Shown here piece by piece: positions 18,071-27,116 of a stretch of 64,000 nucleotides of DNA. Source of the DNA: Caryophanales bacterium UBA4691. Its GTDB lineage: Bacteria > Bacillota_I > Bacilli_A > RFN20 > CAG-826. Numbering within the stretch: position 1 is the stretch's first letter; every line of letters starts with the position of its first letter. The stretch lies in NCBI GenBank assembly GCA_002404865.1, contig DHKP01000009.1, forward strand, positions 62,001 to 126,000, given 5' to 3'. A program made the position numbers and the translations under genes. The notes below the pieces were generated by a model. The model was not told where the DNA came from. It searched no databases and saw only the letters and a list, made by a program, of their open reading frames with translations.

Positions 18071-20839
18071 ATGGACAACGAAGAAAAGAAAAACGAAGAG
18101 ATTAAAGAAAACCCCTCCTCTAACGATGATGATGCGGCCATTATGGCTTCCGTCGATAATCGTTATCACGATAAAATCGACACTTCCGCAACCGCCGGCA
18201 TTGTGCCGGGGCTTGTTGACCGCGAGGTCACTAGCGAAGTAGAAACCGCCTTCCTTAGTTACTCGATGTCGGTTATTGTTTCGCGTGCAATTCCCGATGT
18301 TCGCGATGGCTTAAAACCGGTCCAGCGCCGTATTATTTATGGCATGGACGAAGCGGGCATGCAGCCTGGCAAGCCATATAAAAAGAGCGCTCGTATCGTT
18401 GGAGATGTCATGGGTAAATATCACCCACACGGCGATTCGGCTTTATACGGCACCCTCGTTCGTATGGCTCAGCCCTTTTCGATGCGTTATACCCTTGTTG
18501 ATGGGCATGGTAACTTCGGTGACATCGATGGCGATGAAGCCGCCGCGATGCGTTATACCGAAGCGAGAATGAACCGCCTTTCGGTAGAAATGGTGCGTGA
18601 CATTAACGAAAACACTGTTGATTTCGTGGATAATTACGATGGCACGGAAAAAGAACCTTCCGTTCTCCCATCCCGTTTCCCAAACCTTATCGTCAATGGC
18701 TCTGAGGGCATCGCTGTTGGTATGGCCACGAATATGGCCCCTCATAACCTCACTGAAGCGATTAATGCGGTTGTTGCGATTGCGAAAAACCCATCTCTTA
18801 CCCCGCTAGAGATTATGCAAAATTATCTCCATGGACCTGATTTTCCTACCGGCGGGACGATTTTAGGCCGCCAAGGGATTTTGGAAGCTTACGAAACCGG
18901 AACCGGCACCGTTACGATTCGTAGCAAATACCATATCGAAGAGCAAGATAATGGCAAATCCCGCATCATCGTTACGGAAATCCCTTACCAAGTGAACAAA
19001 AGCGCGATGATCACCGCGATGGCGGGGCTTGTCCGCGATAAAGTTCTTGATGGTATCACCGATATCCGCGACGAATCCAATAAAGAAGGCATTCGTATTG
19101 TCATCGAAGTCCGTAGAGACTGCGTTCCGGAAGTGATTGCCAATAACCTTTTAAAACACACACAACTTCAAATCAATTTCGGAATTATCAACCTTTGCCT
19201 TGTTGACGGCGCGCCAAAAATCCTCCCCATTACCGATTTATTAAACAATTATGTCGATTTCCAAGTTTCGGTTTTGACTCGCCGCACCAAATATCGCCTA
19301 ACTCGTGATAGTGCCCGCGATCATATCGTCACAGGCCTTATCTTGGCCCATGATAATATCGACGAAGTCATTCATATCATCCGCGATTCCAAAACGGATG
19401 ACGAATCTTCTAAGCGTTTAGGCGAAAGATTCGGTTTCACCGATGACCAAACGCAAGCGATTTTAGCAATGACCCTTCGCAAGCTCCAAGGCATGGAGCA
19501 AGACAAACTCCAGGCTGAGCACGCCCAATTAACGGCAAATATTGCTGAATACAACCGTCTTCTCTCTAGTCGCGATAACATCATCGACTTACTCATCAAA
19601 GAACTTGAAGACATCAAGAATCGTTTTGGCGATAAGCGTCTTACCGATATCAGCGATGAAGCCGCCAATATCGATAACGAAGACCTTCTTCCAAAAGAGG
19701 ATATCGTTGTTCTTCTTACCAAAAACGGCTATATCAAGAGAATGAGTGAAGACACATTCCGCACCCAAAATCGTGGCGGACGTGGTGTTAAAGGCATTAC
19801 GACAGGTAGTAATGACCATGTCGCCTTAATGGTTTATGCCCACACTCACACCGATATCTTGTTCTTCTCTAGTTATGGCACGGTTTATCGCTTACGCGGA
19901 TATCAAATCCCGGATGCCGCTAGAGATGGAAAAGGCATCCCCGCCATTAATTTATTGAATCTCGATCAAGAAGAAAAAATCGTCGCCATTGTTCCTTGCG
20001 ATGATTACCCAGAAGACAATTATCTCTTCTTCTGCACGGTAAACGGCGTTGTAAAGAGAGTTTCTTTAAAACTATTCGAATCCATCCATAGCAACGGCAA
20101 ACGCGCTCTCGGGCTCAAAGATGGCGACATGCTGCTTGATGTAAAGAGAACCGATGGTCACGCCATTATTTCTTTGGCCTCTAATAACGGGAAGGTTTGC
20201 TCCTTTAATGAAGATGAGGTCCGTGCGATGGGGCGCGATGCTTCTGGCGTAAAAGGCATGAATTTAGACGATGGCTCGCACCTTGTTGGAATTACTAGCT
20301 CCTTAGAAGGCGACCGTATCCTTGTTCTTTCTAAACAAGGCCAAGGAAAGATTAGCTATGCAAAAGACACCGATATCCCGCAAGAAGACGGAAGCGTTCG
20401 TCATTACGATGGATATCGTCTTACTTCTAGAGGCGCAAAAGGCGTCATCTCGCTTAAAGTCACCGATAAAGGCGGCGAACTCTATGCGATGAAAGCGGTA
20501 CGTGGCGATGAAGATTTGATGGTTGTCACCAACAAAGGCATCGTCATCCGTATGCCGATTGACCAAATCAAGGTCGCGGGTAGAAATACTCAAGGCGTCA
20601 AGATTCTTGCTTTAGAAAAAGGTCAATATGTCGCTTCTATTGCCATTTTGCCTCATGCCGATGAATCCGTAGAAGAAGTAGCGGATAATACTGACGATGA
20701 AATCAACCCTGCTTTAGTCAAAGAAAATGAAGAATCCGTCGAAGCGAAAGAAAAGGTTGTTACTCCAGATGACGTCGATGAAATTGATGAAGACGCATCT
20801 AGTGAAGACGATATCTCTTCCGGCAAAGACGACTTATAA
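18071..20839 (+). CDS. gyrA: DNA gyrase subunit A
   Basis: GyrA is the DNA breakage-reunion subunit. The catalytic Tyr is residue 162 ([11 protein letters not shown]). The C-terminal DNA-wrapping beta-pinwheel begins with a GyrA-box-like NRGGRGVKG, which favours gyrase over ParC. There is a ~40-residue N-terminal extension compared with E. coli, and an acidic C-terminal tail gives 922 residues. In the quinolone-binding helix the sequence is [11 protein letters not shown]: the Ser equivalent to E. coli Ser83 is kept (residue 123), but the position equivalent to Asp87 is Gly (residue 127). A GGAGG site precedes the ATG. Confidence 0.97.
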   Translation: MDNEEKKNEEIKENPSSNDDDAAIMASVDNRYHDKIDTSATAGIVPGLVDREVTSEVETAFLSYSMSVIVSRAIPDVRDGLKPVQRRIIYGMDEAGMQPGKPYKKSARIVGDVMGKYHPHGDSALYGTLVRMAQPFSMRYTLVDGHGNFGDIDGDEAAAMRYTEARMNRLSVEMVRDINENTVDFVDNYDGTEKEPSVLPSRFPNLIVNGSEGIAVGMATNMAPHNLTEAINAVVAIAKNPSLTPLEIMQNYLHGPDFPTGGTILGRQGILEAYETGTGTVTIRSKYHIEEQDNGKSRIIVTEIPYQVNKSAMITAMAGLVRDKVLDGITDIRDESNKEGIRIVIEVRRDCVPEVIANNLLKHTQLQINFGIINLCLVDGAPKILPITDLLNNYVDFQVSVLTRRTKYRLTRDSARDHIVTGLILAHDNIDEVIHIIRDSKTDDESSKRLGERFGFTDDQTQAILAMTLRKLQGMEQDKLQAEHAQLTANIAEYNRLLSSRDNIIDLLIKELEDIKNRFGDKRLTDISDEAANIDNEDLLPKEDIVVLLTKNGYIKRMSEDTFRTQNRGGRGVKGITTGSNDHVALMVYAHTHTDILFFSSYGTVYRLRGYQIPDAARDGKGIPAINLLNLDQEEKIVAIVPCDDYPEDNYLFFCTVNGVVKRVSLKLFESIHSNGKRALGLKDGDMLLDVKRTDGHAIISLASNNGKVCSFNEDEVRAMGRDASGVKGMNLDDGSHLVGITSSLEGDRILVLSKQGQGKISYAKDTDIPQEDGSVRHYDGYRLTSRGAKGVISLKVTDKGGELYAMKAVRGDEDLMVVTNKGIVIRMPIDQIKVAGRNTQGVKILALEKGQYVASIAILPHADESVEEVADNTDDEINPALVKENEESVEAKEKVVTPDDVDEIDEDASSEDDISSGKDDL

Positions 20840-20853
20840 TCATCCGCTTAAAT

Positions 20854-21870
20854 ATGAAGCCGTTCATCTATTCTAACGAAAAAGAAGAATGCGCTTTCGA
20901 GGGCGTTCGCTTGAGAAAAAACCTCAAGGGCGCCCTTGAACTCGCTAAAGTGAGCTATGTTTCCAATTTTTTCGCCGCCCCCGATATTTTTCATACTTTC
21001 TCCCCTATCAAAGAAGACGTCATTAAAGAAGCAAAAGAAAGCGGGGCTAAAATTGTAACGAGTGTTTTTTATGCTTCTCACGATCCACTCTATACGTTTT
21101 TAGAAAAAACGAAAAACGGTTATGAAATCAGCAAATTAGGTCAAAAGACCCTACTTGCTAGCGATATGATTTTTGTTCCTAATGCTGAGTGTGAGCAATA
21201 CTTGCTTGCGCTCGGATTAGAAATGCCTATTATCGTTTTAACCCCTGGGATAAATCTTTCTCGATTTGATGGAATCGATGAATTAGAAAAAGAAGTTTTC
21301 GGGAGATACGCTGGCTTGCAAAAAGAGCAAAAATACGTTATTTCATCAGGGGATTACAAGGATATTGAAGGATTAAAACGATTGAGTTATCTTGCAAAAA
21401 TCCATCCGAATTTGCGTTTTTTCTTTTTTGGGAGCAATGACAGAGGCATTTCTAGTTACCATTATCGGAAGCGTCTTTCTAAACTATATGGCCAAAACAT
21501 TTCTTTCTATGGGCTCGTGGAGGATGACGTCTATCGGAGTGCGATGAGCGGAGCGCTTGCCTATTTGTCTTTGGGTTCTCTACCTGATTATTTAGGCGTT
21601 TTAGATGCAATGAGCTCAAAAACGCCGGTTTATGAAATTACGCGTCCAATTTTTGGCAATTTGGCGAAAAACGGTAAGACTGGCTGGGTACATGCCGAAA
21701 TCGAAAATCTCGACCAATGTTTTAGCTTAATGTGCCAAAGGGAGGAAAACCCGACTATAATCGAAGCGTATGAATTTGCTAAATCCAATTCTTTGCGAAA
21801 ACTTGGAGAAGAATTAATACGCAATTACGAGACTTTATTAAATTCAAAGGAGAATAATTCAAATGATTGA
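20854..21870 (+). CDS. Glycosyltransferase, GT4-like
   Basis: The 338-residue cytoplasmic protein resembles GT-B glycosyltransferases. The N-terminal half has PDIFHTFSPIKED and the typical SDMIFVPNAECEQYL, which is followed by LTPGINLSRFDG, the family hinge-like motif. The C-terminal half has the nucleotide-sugar domain features FFFFGSNDRG, ISFYGLVEDDVYRSAMS and LGSLPDYLGVLDAMS, the last standing where the catalytic Glu region (EGFPxxxLEAMA) usually is. That Glu appears to be replaced (DYLG), so activity or specificity may differ. It starts 14 bases after gyrA without a clear ribosome-binding site and overlaps serS by 8 bases. Donor and acceptor are unknown; a glycolipid or cell-envelope role is an inference. 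Confidence 0.75.
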   Translation: MKPFIYSNEKEECAFEGVRLRKNLKGALELAKVSYVSNFFAAPDIFHTFSPIKEDVIKEAKESGAKIVTSVFYASHDPLYTFLEKTKNGYEISKLGQKTLLASDMIFVPNAECEQYLLALGLEMPIIVLTPGINLSRFDGIDELEKEVFGRYAGLQKEQKYVISSGDYKDIEGLKRLSYLAKIHPNLRFFFFGSNDRGISSYHYRKRLSKLYGQNISFYGLVEDDVYRSAMSGALAYLSLGSLPDYLGVLDAMSSKTPVYEITRPIFGNLAKNGKTGWVHAEIENLDQCFSLMCQREENPTIIEAYEFAKSNSLRKLGEELIRNYETLLNSKENNSND

Positions 21871-23149
21871 TGCAAAACTAATTGAAGAAAAGCCTGAATA
21901 TGTTAAGGAAGCTCTATCGAAGAAAGGCTGGGATTTTGATCCTGCCCCACTTCTTGCTTTGTTTGAGACTCGTCGCGCCTTATTGAAAGAAGTCGAAACC
22001 AATAAAGCGGAGCAAAATAAATTGAGCGCAACAGTGCCTTCACTAAAAAAAGCAGGTGGCGATGTGCAAACGGTTTTCAAAAAAGTCAAAGAACTTGCCG
22101 CTTTGAACAAAGACAAAGAGACTGAACTTAGCAAAGTCGAAGCCGAAATTAAATCGCAAATCGAAGTCCTTCCAAATATGCCTGACCCCGATTTACTCGC
22201 GGGCGGAAAGGAAAATAACCACCCGATTTATCATTTTGGGAAAAAGCCAACGTTTGATTCTTTTAAACCGAAAGACCACGTGGAACTTGCCGAATCCCTT
22301 GGCTTAATCGATTATAAGCGTGCCGCAAAAATCTCTGGTTCTGGCACTTGGATCTATACTGGCTTAGGAGCGCAACTCGAATGGGCCCTTCTCAACTATT
22401 TTATTTCTACGCATTTGGCCGATGGCTATACGATGATTCTCCCTCCTCACATTCTTAACGAAGACAGTGGATATACGGCTGGACAATTCCCAAAATTCAG
22501 GGAAGATGTTTTCTGGCTTGAAGGAACGAATCCGAAAAAATTCCTCCTTCCCACCGCAGAAACCGCTTTGGTGAATCTGCACCGTAACGAGGTTTTATCT
22601 ATCGATGACCTCCCAAAGAAATATTTCGCCTATACCCCTTGCTACCGCAAAGAAGCGGGAAGCTATCGTACCGAAGAAAGAGGTATGATTCGTGGCTACC
22701 AATTTGACAAAGTCGAAATGGTTCAATACACCACCGACGACGGCAGTGATGAAGCTTTCGAAGAACTCGTGAAGAAAGCGAAAGCCTTGCTTGAAGGGCT
22801 TGGCCTATGCTATCAGCTTGATAAACTTGCCGCTGGCGATTGCAGCCACTCCATGGCAAGAACTTACGATATCGAAGTGTGGATTCCTTCCATGCACATC
22901 TATAAAGAGGTATCAAGCGTTTCTAACGCTCGCGATTATCAAGCTAGACGTGGCATGATTCGCTACAAAGACCACAATGGCAAGATGCACTTCTGCCATA
23001 CGCTTAATGGCTCTGGTTTAGCGACCTCCCGCGTCTTCCCGGCTTTGCTTGAACAAAATCAACAAGCGGATGGCTCTGTTGTTGTCCCTGAGAAGCTCCG
23101 TCCATTCATGGGTGGGATTTCCGTATTAAAACCAGTCGAGAAAAAATAA
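21863..23149 (+). CDS. serS: Seryl-tRNA synthetase
   Basis: This class II synthetase charges tRNA-Ser. The 428-residue protein has the N-terminal tRNA-binding coiled-coil arm (about residues 30-110, rich in Lys/Glu/Leu), motif 2 CYRKEAGSYRTEERGMIRGY and motif 3 NGSGLATSRVFPALLEQNQQ. AAGGAG lies 10 bases before the ATG. Its location just downstream of the gyrase genes and before the SRP RNA and tadA fits the Firmicutes pattern. Confidence 0.98.
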   Translation: MIDAKLIEEKPEYVKEALSKKGWDFDPAPLLALFETRRALLKEVETNKAEQNKLSATVPSLKKAGGDVQTVFKKVKELAALNKDKETELSKVEAEIKSQIEVLPNMPDPDLLAGGKENNHPIYHFGKKPTFDSFKPKDHVELAESLGLIDYKRAAKISGSGTWIYTGLGAQLEWALLNYFISTHLADGYTMILPPHILNEDSGYTAGQFPKFREDVFWLEGTNPKKFLLPTAETALVNLHRNEVLSIDDLPKKYFAYTPCYRKEAGSYRTEERGMIRGYQFDKVEMVQYTTDDGSDEAFEELVKKAKALLEGLGLCYQLDKLAAGDCSHSMARTYDIEVWIPSMHIYKEVSSVSNARDYQARRGMIRYKDHNGKMHFCHTLNGSGLATSRVFPALLEQNQQADGSVVVPEKLRPFMGGISVLKPVEKK

Positions 23150-23164
23150 AGAAACATATATAAT
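23136..23164 (+). promoter_or_regulatory. Promoter of the SRP RNA gene
   Basis: TCGAGA (23136-23141) and a perfect TATAAT (23159-23164) have a 17-base spacer. They would start transcription about 7 bases later, at the first base of the SRP RNA helix. The -35 overlaps the end of serS. Confidence 0.7.
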
Positions 23165-23170
23165 ATCTAA

Positions 23171-23253
23171 GCCATCGCGAGGAGAAGATGTCGAACCAGG
23201 TCAGGACGGGAACGTAGCAGCCTTAAGCCATCATCCCCTGTGCGATGGTTTTT
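23171..23253 (+). ncRNA. ffs: Signal recognition particle RNA, small bacterial (4.5S-like) type
   Basis: The terminal helix GCCATCGC (23171-23178) pairs with GCGATGGT (23242-23249). The apical domain has the conserved SRP core: GGTCAGG, the GGAA tetraloop and AGCAGCC around 23199-23222. A T-run after the helix ends transcription. At about 80 nucleotides it lacks the Alu domain found in Bacillus scRNA, so it is the short form. Confidence 0.95.
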
Positions 23254-23292
23254 CTTTCCTTATTTCGCTTGCTTTGCTTTAGAATAAAATAT

Positions 23293-23757
23293 ATGAATTT
23301 GAAAAAAACACCTGAGGAATACATGGATATTGCTTTAGAGGAAGCGAAATTGGCTTTAGAGGAAGGCGAAGTTCCGATTGGGGCAATCGTCGTGAAAAAC
23401 GGTGACATCATCGGTAGAGGCCATAATCGACGAGAAACAAAAAACGATATTTCTTCCCATGCCGAAATTGAAGCGATAAAGGATGCGGAGAAGCATTTAG
23501 CGAATTGGACATTAGAAGGCGCCTCTATTTTTGTCACGGTTGAGCCTTGCTTAATGTGCTCCGGGGCGATTAAGCAAGCGCGTCTATTCGCTTTGTATTA
23601 TGGGGCAAGTGATCCTAGGATGGGCGCCGTAAAAAGTCATTATTTCGTATTTGATGAAGAAGTAAAAGATTCTAACCCCTTGGTGTATAACGGAATTCGC
23701 GAAAAAGAATGCGCGTCATTATTAAAGGAATTCTTCTTAAAACGAAGGAATAAATAA
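23293..23757 (+). CDS. tadA: tRNA-specific adenosine deaminase TadA
   Basis: TadA converts wobble adenosine 34 of tRNA-Arg(ACG) to inosine. The 154-residue zinc enzyme has the catalytic HAEIEAI motif (His ligand and proton-shuttling Glu) and the PCLMCSGAI zinc-binding cysteines, with TVEP before them. I choose ATG 23293 because it gives the family-typical ~30 residues before the conserved GEVPIGAIV; an in-frame ATG at 23323 has a GAGGA site but would be short, and an upstream one falls in the SRP RNA terminator. Confidence 0.94.
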   Translation: MNLKKTPEEYMDIALEEAKLALEEGEVPIGAIVVKNGDIIGRGHNRRETKNDISSHAEIEAIKDAEKHLANWTLEGASIFVTVEPCLMCSGAIKQARLFALYYGASDPRMGAVKSHYFVFDEEVKDSNPLVYNGIREKECASLLKEFFLKRRNK

Positions 23758-24174
23758 CGGAAAAGAATGCGCTTTTCGTCTTTAGGAGTTTGTAGAGAAT
23801 AAAAATCCCATATTTAGTAGGCAAACACTGGCTTTTATGTGGTTTGTTTTTCGAATAAATTGGTGTGCATCAGTTCCTGCACCACGAATTGGCAAACTAA
23901 ATGCAACTTTATAAGTGAAAACTGCGTTTAGCTCAAAAAAAGTAACGGCGAAAAAATCAATAACGAAATCAAAACAGCTGAGTGTACACCGTTTTATTCA
24001 AATTATTTGCTTAAAAAAACGCGATGATTGCCGCATAATTTACCCTTTTGTTAATGTTTTGTTCCTAAAAACGAGGTGTATGGTAGGATTCGCGAAAAAG
24101 AATGCGATTTTTCTTTTGCAAAATGCGGTTTTTGTTCGTGAAACCTTCCTTCTATCTATGATAGACTTTTTCAT
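23758..24174. other. 417-base region without a recognised gene
   Basis: No convincing gene or RNA is seen. The 19-base string ATTCGCGAAAAAGAATGCG from the 3' end of tadA (23694-23712) recurs near 24090, and a shorter form (GAAAAGAATGCG) appears directly after the tadA stop. This suggests a decayed partial duplication. A TATGAT (24157-24162) lies only 12 bases before the next ATG, so the ABC-transporter mRNA could have a very short leader. Confidence 0.5.
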
Positions 24175-27114
24175 ATGCTAGAATTAATTCACATCAAAAA
24201 AGATTATTACGTTGATAAAAAACCCTATACCGCTTTAAAAGATATCTCTCTTGCTTTTACCGACAAAGGATTCGTATCCATATTGGGGCCTTCAGGGTGT
24301 GGTAAAACCACGATGCTCAACATCATCGGCGGGCTTGATCACTACACCGAAGGCGATCTTCTCATCGATAATAAGAGCACCAAAGATTTCAAAGATGCCG
24401 AATGGGATGCATATCGTAACGAACGGGTCGGGTTCGTTTTCCAATCTTACAATCTCATCCCTCACCAAACGATTCTTTCCAATGTTGAAACCGGCTTAAT
24501 GCTCAATGGCGTTAATCACGCGGAAAGAGATGAGCGGGCTTTGAAAGCCCTCGAGAACGTTGGGTTAAAAGAGATGGCTAAGAAAAAGCCAAACCAATTG
24601 TCGGGCGGGCAAATGCAGCGTGTTGCTTTAGCGCGTGCCCTTGTGAACAACCCGAAAATCGTTTTGGCAGACGAGCCAACCGGCGCTTTAGATTCCGTTA
24701 CTTCCAAGCAAGTGATGGAGCTTCTAAAAGAAGCGAGCAAAACTCGCCTCGTGATTATGGTGACCCATAACCAAGAACTTGCTTATGAATATAGCGACCG
24801 CATCATTCGAATGAAAGACGGCGCGATTGAAAGCGATTCTTCCCCCGTTCCAATAAAAACCGCGACAAACTCCATCAAAGAAATCAATAAAAAAACATCT
24901 ATGAGTTTTATGACCGCCTTGAAATCGTCGTGGTCAAATGTACGTACCAAGAAAGGAAGAACTATTTTAACTGCGATTGCCTCTTCTATCGGTATCATTG
25001 GTGTCGCTCTCGTTTTGGCGGTGAGCAATGGCTTCTCCGTTTACGTCGATAAAGTCGAAACCGCGGTTGCGGGCACCGTCCCGATATCGATTTCGCCAAT
25101 CACCTATAGCTACAAGCAAATCGAAAACAAGAATGAATACGAGCAATATCCTGATGAACAAGAAGTCAAAGTGTACGATTCCACTAGCACCTACTCGACC
25201 ATTCATAAAAATAATTTCACGGCAGATTATCGCGATTATATTTCTAAAACCATCGATAAAGGGCTAGCGAGCTCCATTCTCTATAACAAAGAGAATTTCT
25301 CTTTCAACCTAATGACGGATGACCCTGCTGGACATGGCGTTATTGAAGTCGATCAATACGCCTCTGCTGGCATGACGGGTAGTGCTATCGGAAGCGTTAC
25401 GGGCTTACCAACCACTATTTTCCATGAATTATATGGCCCTACCAAAGAAATATCAAAATGGTATGACTGCATCGCCGGGAAAATGCCTTCTAGGAAAGAC
25501 GAAATCGTTTTAATCACCGATAGCTATAATCGCGTGGAGAAAAAGACATTGACGGAATTGGGGATACTTTCCTCCGTAGATGATAAAAAAACAATTTCTT
25601 TTGACGATATCCTTTATAACGAAAACACCGGAAAAGGTAAAATTTATAAAGCCTACCGCAATTCGGATATCTATAAGGATGTTCCCTTTCATTCTGACGA
25701 TGGTAGGCAAGTCGATTCTTATGAAATTACGGGTTATACCTTGGAAAAGGGAATCTATCAAGTTACTGTCAAAGACGCAAAAGCGACAATTCGCTATTTT
25801 GAATATAAGCCAAAAGGCGACACTGTTTTTAATGACGATGAGAAATATAACCCGGTGAAGTTAAAAGTCGTCGGCGTGCTTCGCCCCAAAAAGGACGCCT
25901 ATATTTCTTTAATGCCATCTTCCTTAGGCTATATCAGTGAATTAAAAGATTATCTTGCCGATGATGGGAGAAGCGCGAGCTACGAGCCAAACGAAGAGCT
26001 TAGGAAAAGACTAACGGAAACCCATCATAATTTGGAGCTCGCCGCTAGAGGTAACGTTTGCTTTATTCGCAATATCGATCCCACTACGGGAAAACCGACA
26101 AAAGACGACGGAATAGTTAAATTAAATACTTTCTTTGAAAAATATAGCAAAGCATTGAATCTTTCTAATATCATTCAAAACAAAGGCGAAATGACCGATC
26201 AAGAGAAAAGCACACTCGCCCTTATGGTTAGCGAATTCCCTTCCGAAATGGAAAAATGTTTTAACTATTATAATTATTATGGCATTTCAAACGATAAAGG
26301 AGGAACTTCTCTTTCTTATTGGACGGGGTCCAGTTATAGCTTTTTAAAGAATTGCAAAAAAGTTGGCGCCGATATGCTTCAAAGCCAAGTGAGCCTTCCT
26401 TCAACTAGCGAAGATGTCGAATCTTCAGGTTTGGCCCTCGTTTTAAAATTGACCGATAATAGTTTCTGGAATGACATCAATAATCCAAGCCGTAGTACGT
26501 GGTGTGCGATGGACTTTTTGGCTTTAGAAAAAGGTTTCTCACTCATCACTTCAATTTTGATATTCCCCGCTGCCTTAACGACAAAAAAAGAATTAACATC
26601 GTATCTAGACAAATATAACGAGGGGAAAGTAGATAGCGAACAAATCGCTTATAACGACGTGATGAGCACTTTCACCGATTCATTAGGGACGATGATCCAA
26701 ATGATTAGCGTCGTTCTCATCGTATTCGCTTCTATTTCGCTTGTTGTCAGTTCCATCATGACCGGAATCATTACTTATGTTTCTGTCGTAGAAAGAACGA
26801 AAGAAATCGGGATTCTGCGAGCGTGTGGAGCACGGAAAAAAGACGTTGGCCGCCTTTTCCAGGCTGAATGTGTCATTATTGGTGCGATGGCTGGGGTTAT
26901 CGGGGTAGGCGTTTCTTGGATCGCTTGTTTCCCCATCAGTGCGATTATCGATCATCTATTCCCTGGCAATGGTTTAAATTCGATTGCCTCACTCTCTCCT
27001 TGGCACGGCCTTATGCTTATCGCCATTGCCATCGTCTTGGCTTTTATTTCGGGTTTAATCCCCGCTAGAATCGCTGCTAAAAAAGATCCGGTTACAGCTT
27101 TAAGGACGGAATAA
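24175..27114 (+). CDS. ABC transporter: ATPase fused to FtsX/MacB-type permease
   Basis: One 979-residue polypeptide carries both parts of a MacB-like (type VII) transporter. Residues ~1-225 are the ATPase: Walker [10 protein letters not shown]-loop FQSYN, signature LSGGQ, Walker [14 protein letters not shown] and the switch His in VTHN. A membrane helix follows around residues 263-285, then a ~500-residue extracytoplasmic domain. Three C-terminal helices carry the FtsX block [21 protein letters not shown]. Such systems work as mechanotransmission exporters of peptides, toxins or lipoproteins rather than classical importers; the substrate is unknown. The next gene starts 2 bases after the stop. 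Confidence 0.9.
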   Translation: MLELIHIKKDYYVDKKPYTALKDISLAFTDKGFVSILGPSGCGKTTMLNIIGGLDHYTEGDLLIDNKSTKDFKDAEWDAYRNERVGFVFQSYNLIPHQTILSNVETGLMLNGVNHAERDERALKALENVGLKEMAKKKPNQLSGGQMQRVALARALVNNPKIVLADEPTGALDSVTSKQVMELLKEASKTRLVIMVTHNQELAYEYSDRIIRMKDGAIESDSSPVPIKTATNSIKEINKKTSMSFMTALKSSWSNVRTKKGRTILTAIASSIGIIGVALVLAVSNGFSVYVDKVETAVAGTVPISISPITYSYKQIENKNEYEQYPDEQEVKVYDSTSTYSTIHKNNFTADYRDYISKTIDKGLASSILYNKENFSFNLMTDDPAGHGVIEVDQYASAGMTGSAIGSVTGLPTTIFHELYGPTKEISKWYDCIAGKMPSRKDEIVLITDSYNRVEKKTLTELGILSSVDDKKTISFDDILYNENTGKGKIYKAYRNSDIYKDVPFHSDDGRQVDSYEITGYTLEKGIYQVTVKDAKATIRYFEYKPKGDTVFNDDEKYNPVKLKVVGVLRPKKDAYISLMPSSLGYISELKDYLADDGRSASYEPNEELRKRLTETHHNLELAARGNVCFIRNIDPTTGKPTKDDGIVKLNTFFEKYSKALNLSNIIQNKGEMTDQEKSTLALMVSEFPSEMEKCFNYYNYYGISNDKGGTSLSYWTGSSYSFLKNCKKVGADMLQSQVSLPSTSEDVESSGLALVLKLTDNSFWNDINNPSRSTWCAMDFLALEKGFSLITSILIFPAALTTKKELTSYLDKYNEGKVDSEQIAYNDVMSTFTDSLGTMIQMISVVLIVFASISLVVSSIMTGIITYVSVVERTKEIGILRACGARKKDVGRLFQAECVIIGAMAGVIGVGVSWIACFPISAIIDHLFPGNGLNSIASLSPWHGLMLIAIAIVLAFISGLIPARIAAKKDPVTALRTE

Positions 27115-27116
27115 AT

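Noticed and set aside
23915..24181. 88-residue ORF in the spacer after tadA
   Set aside because: There is no ribosome-binding site and the composition is low-complexity Lys/Phe/Ile. It overlaps the ABC transporter start.
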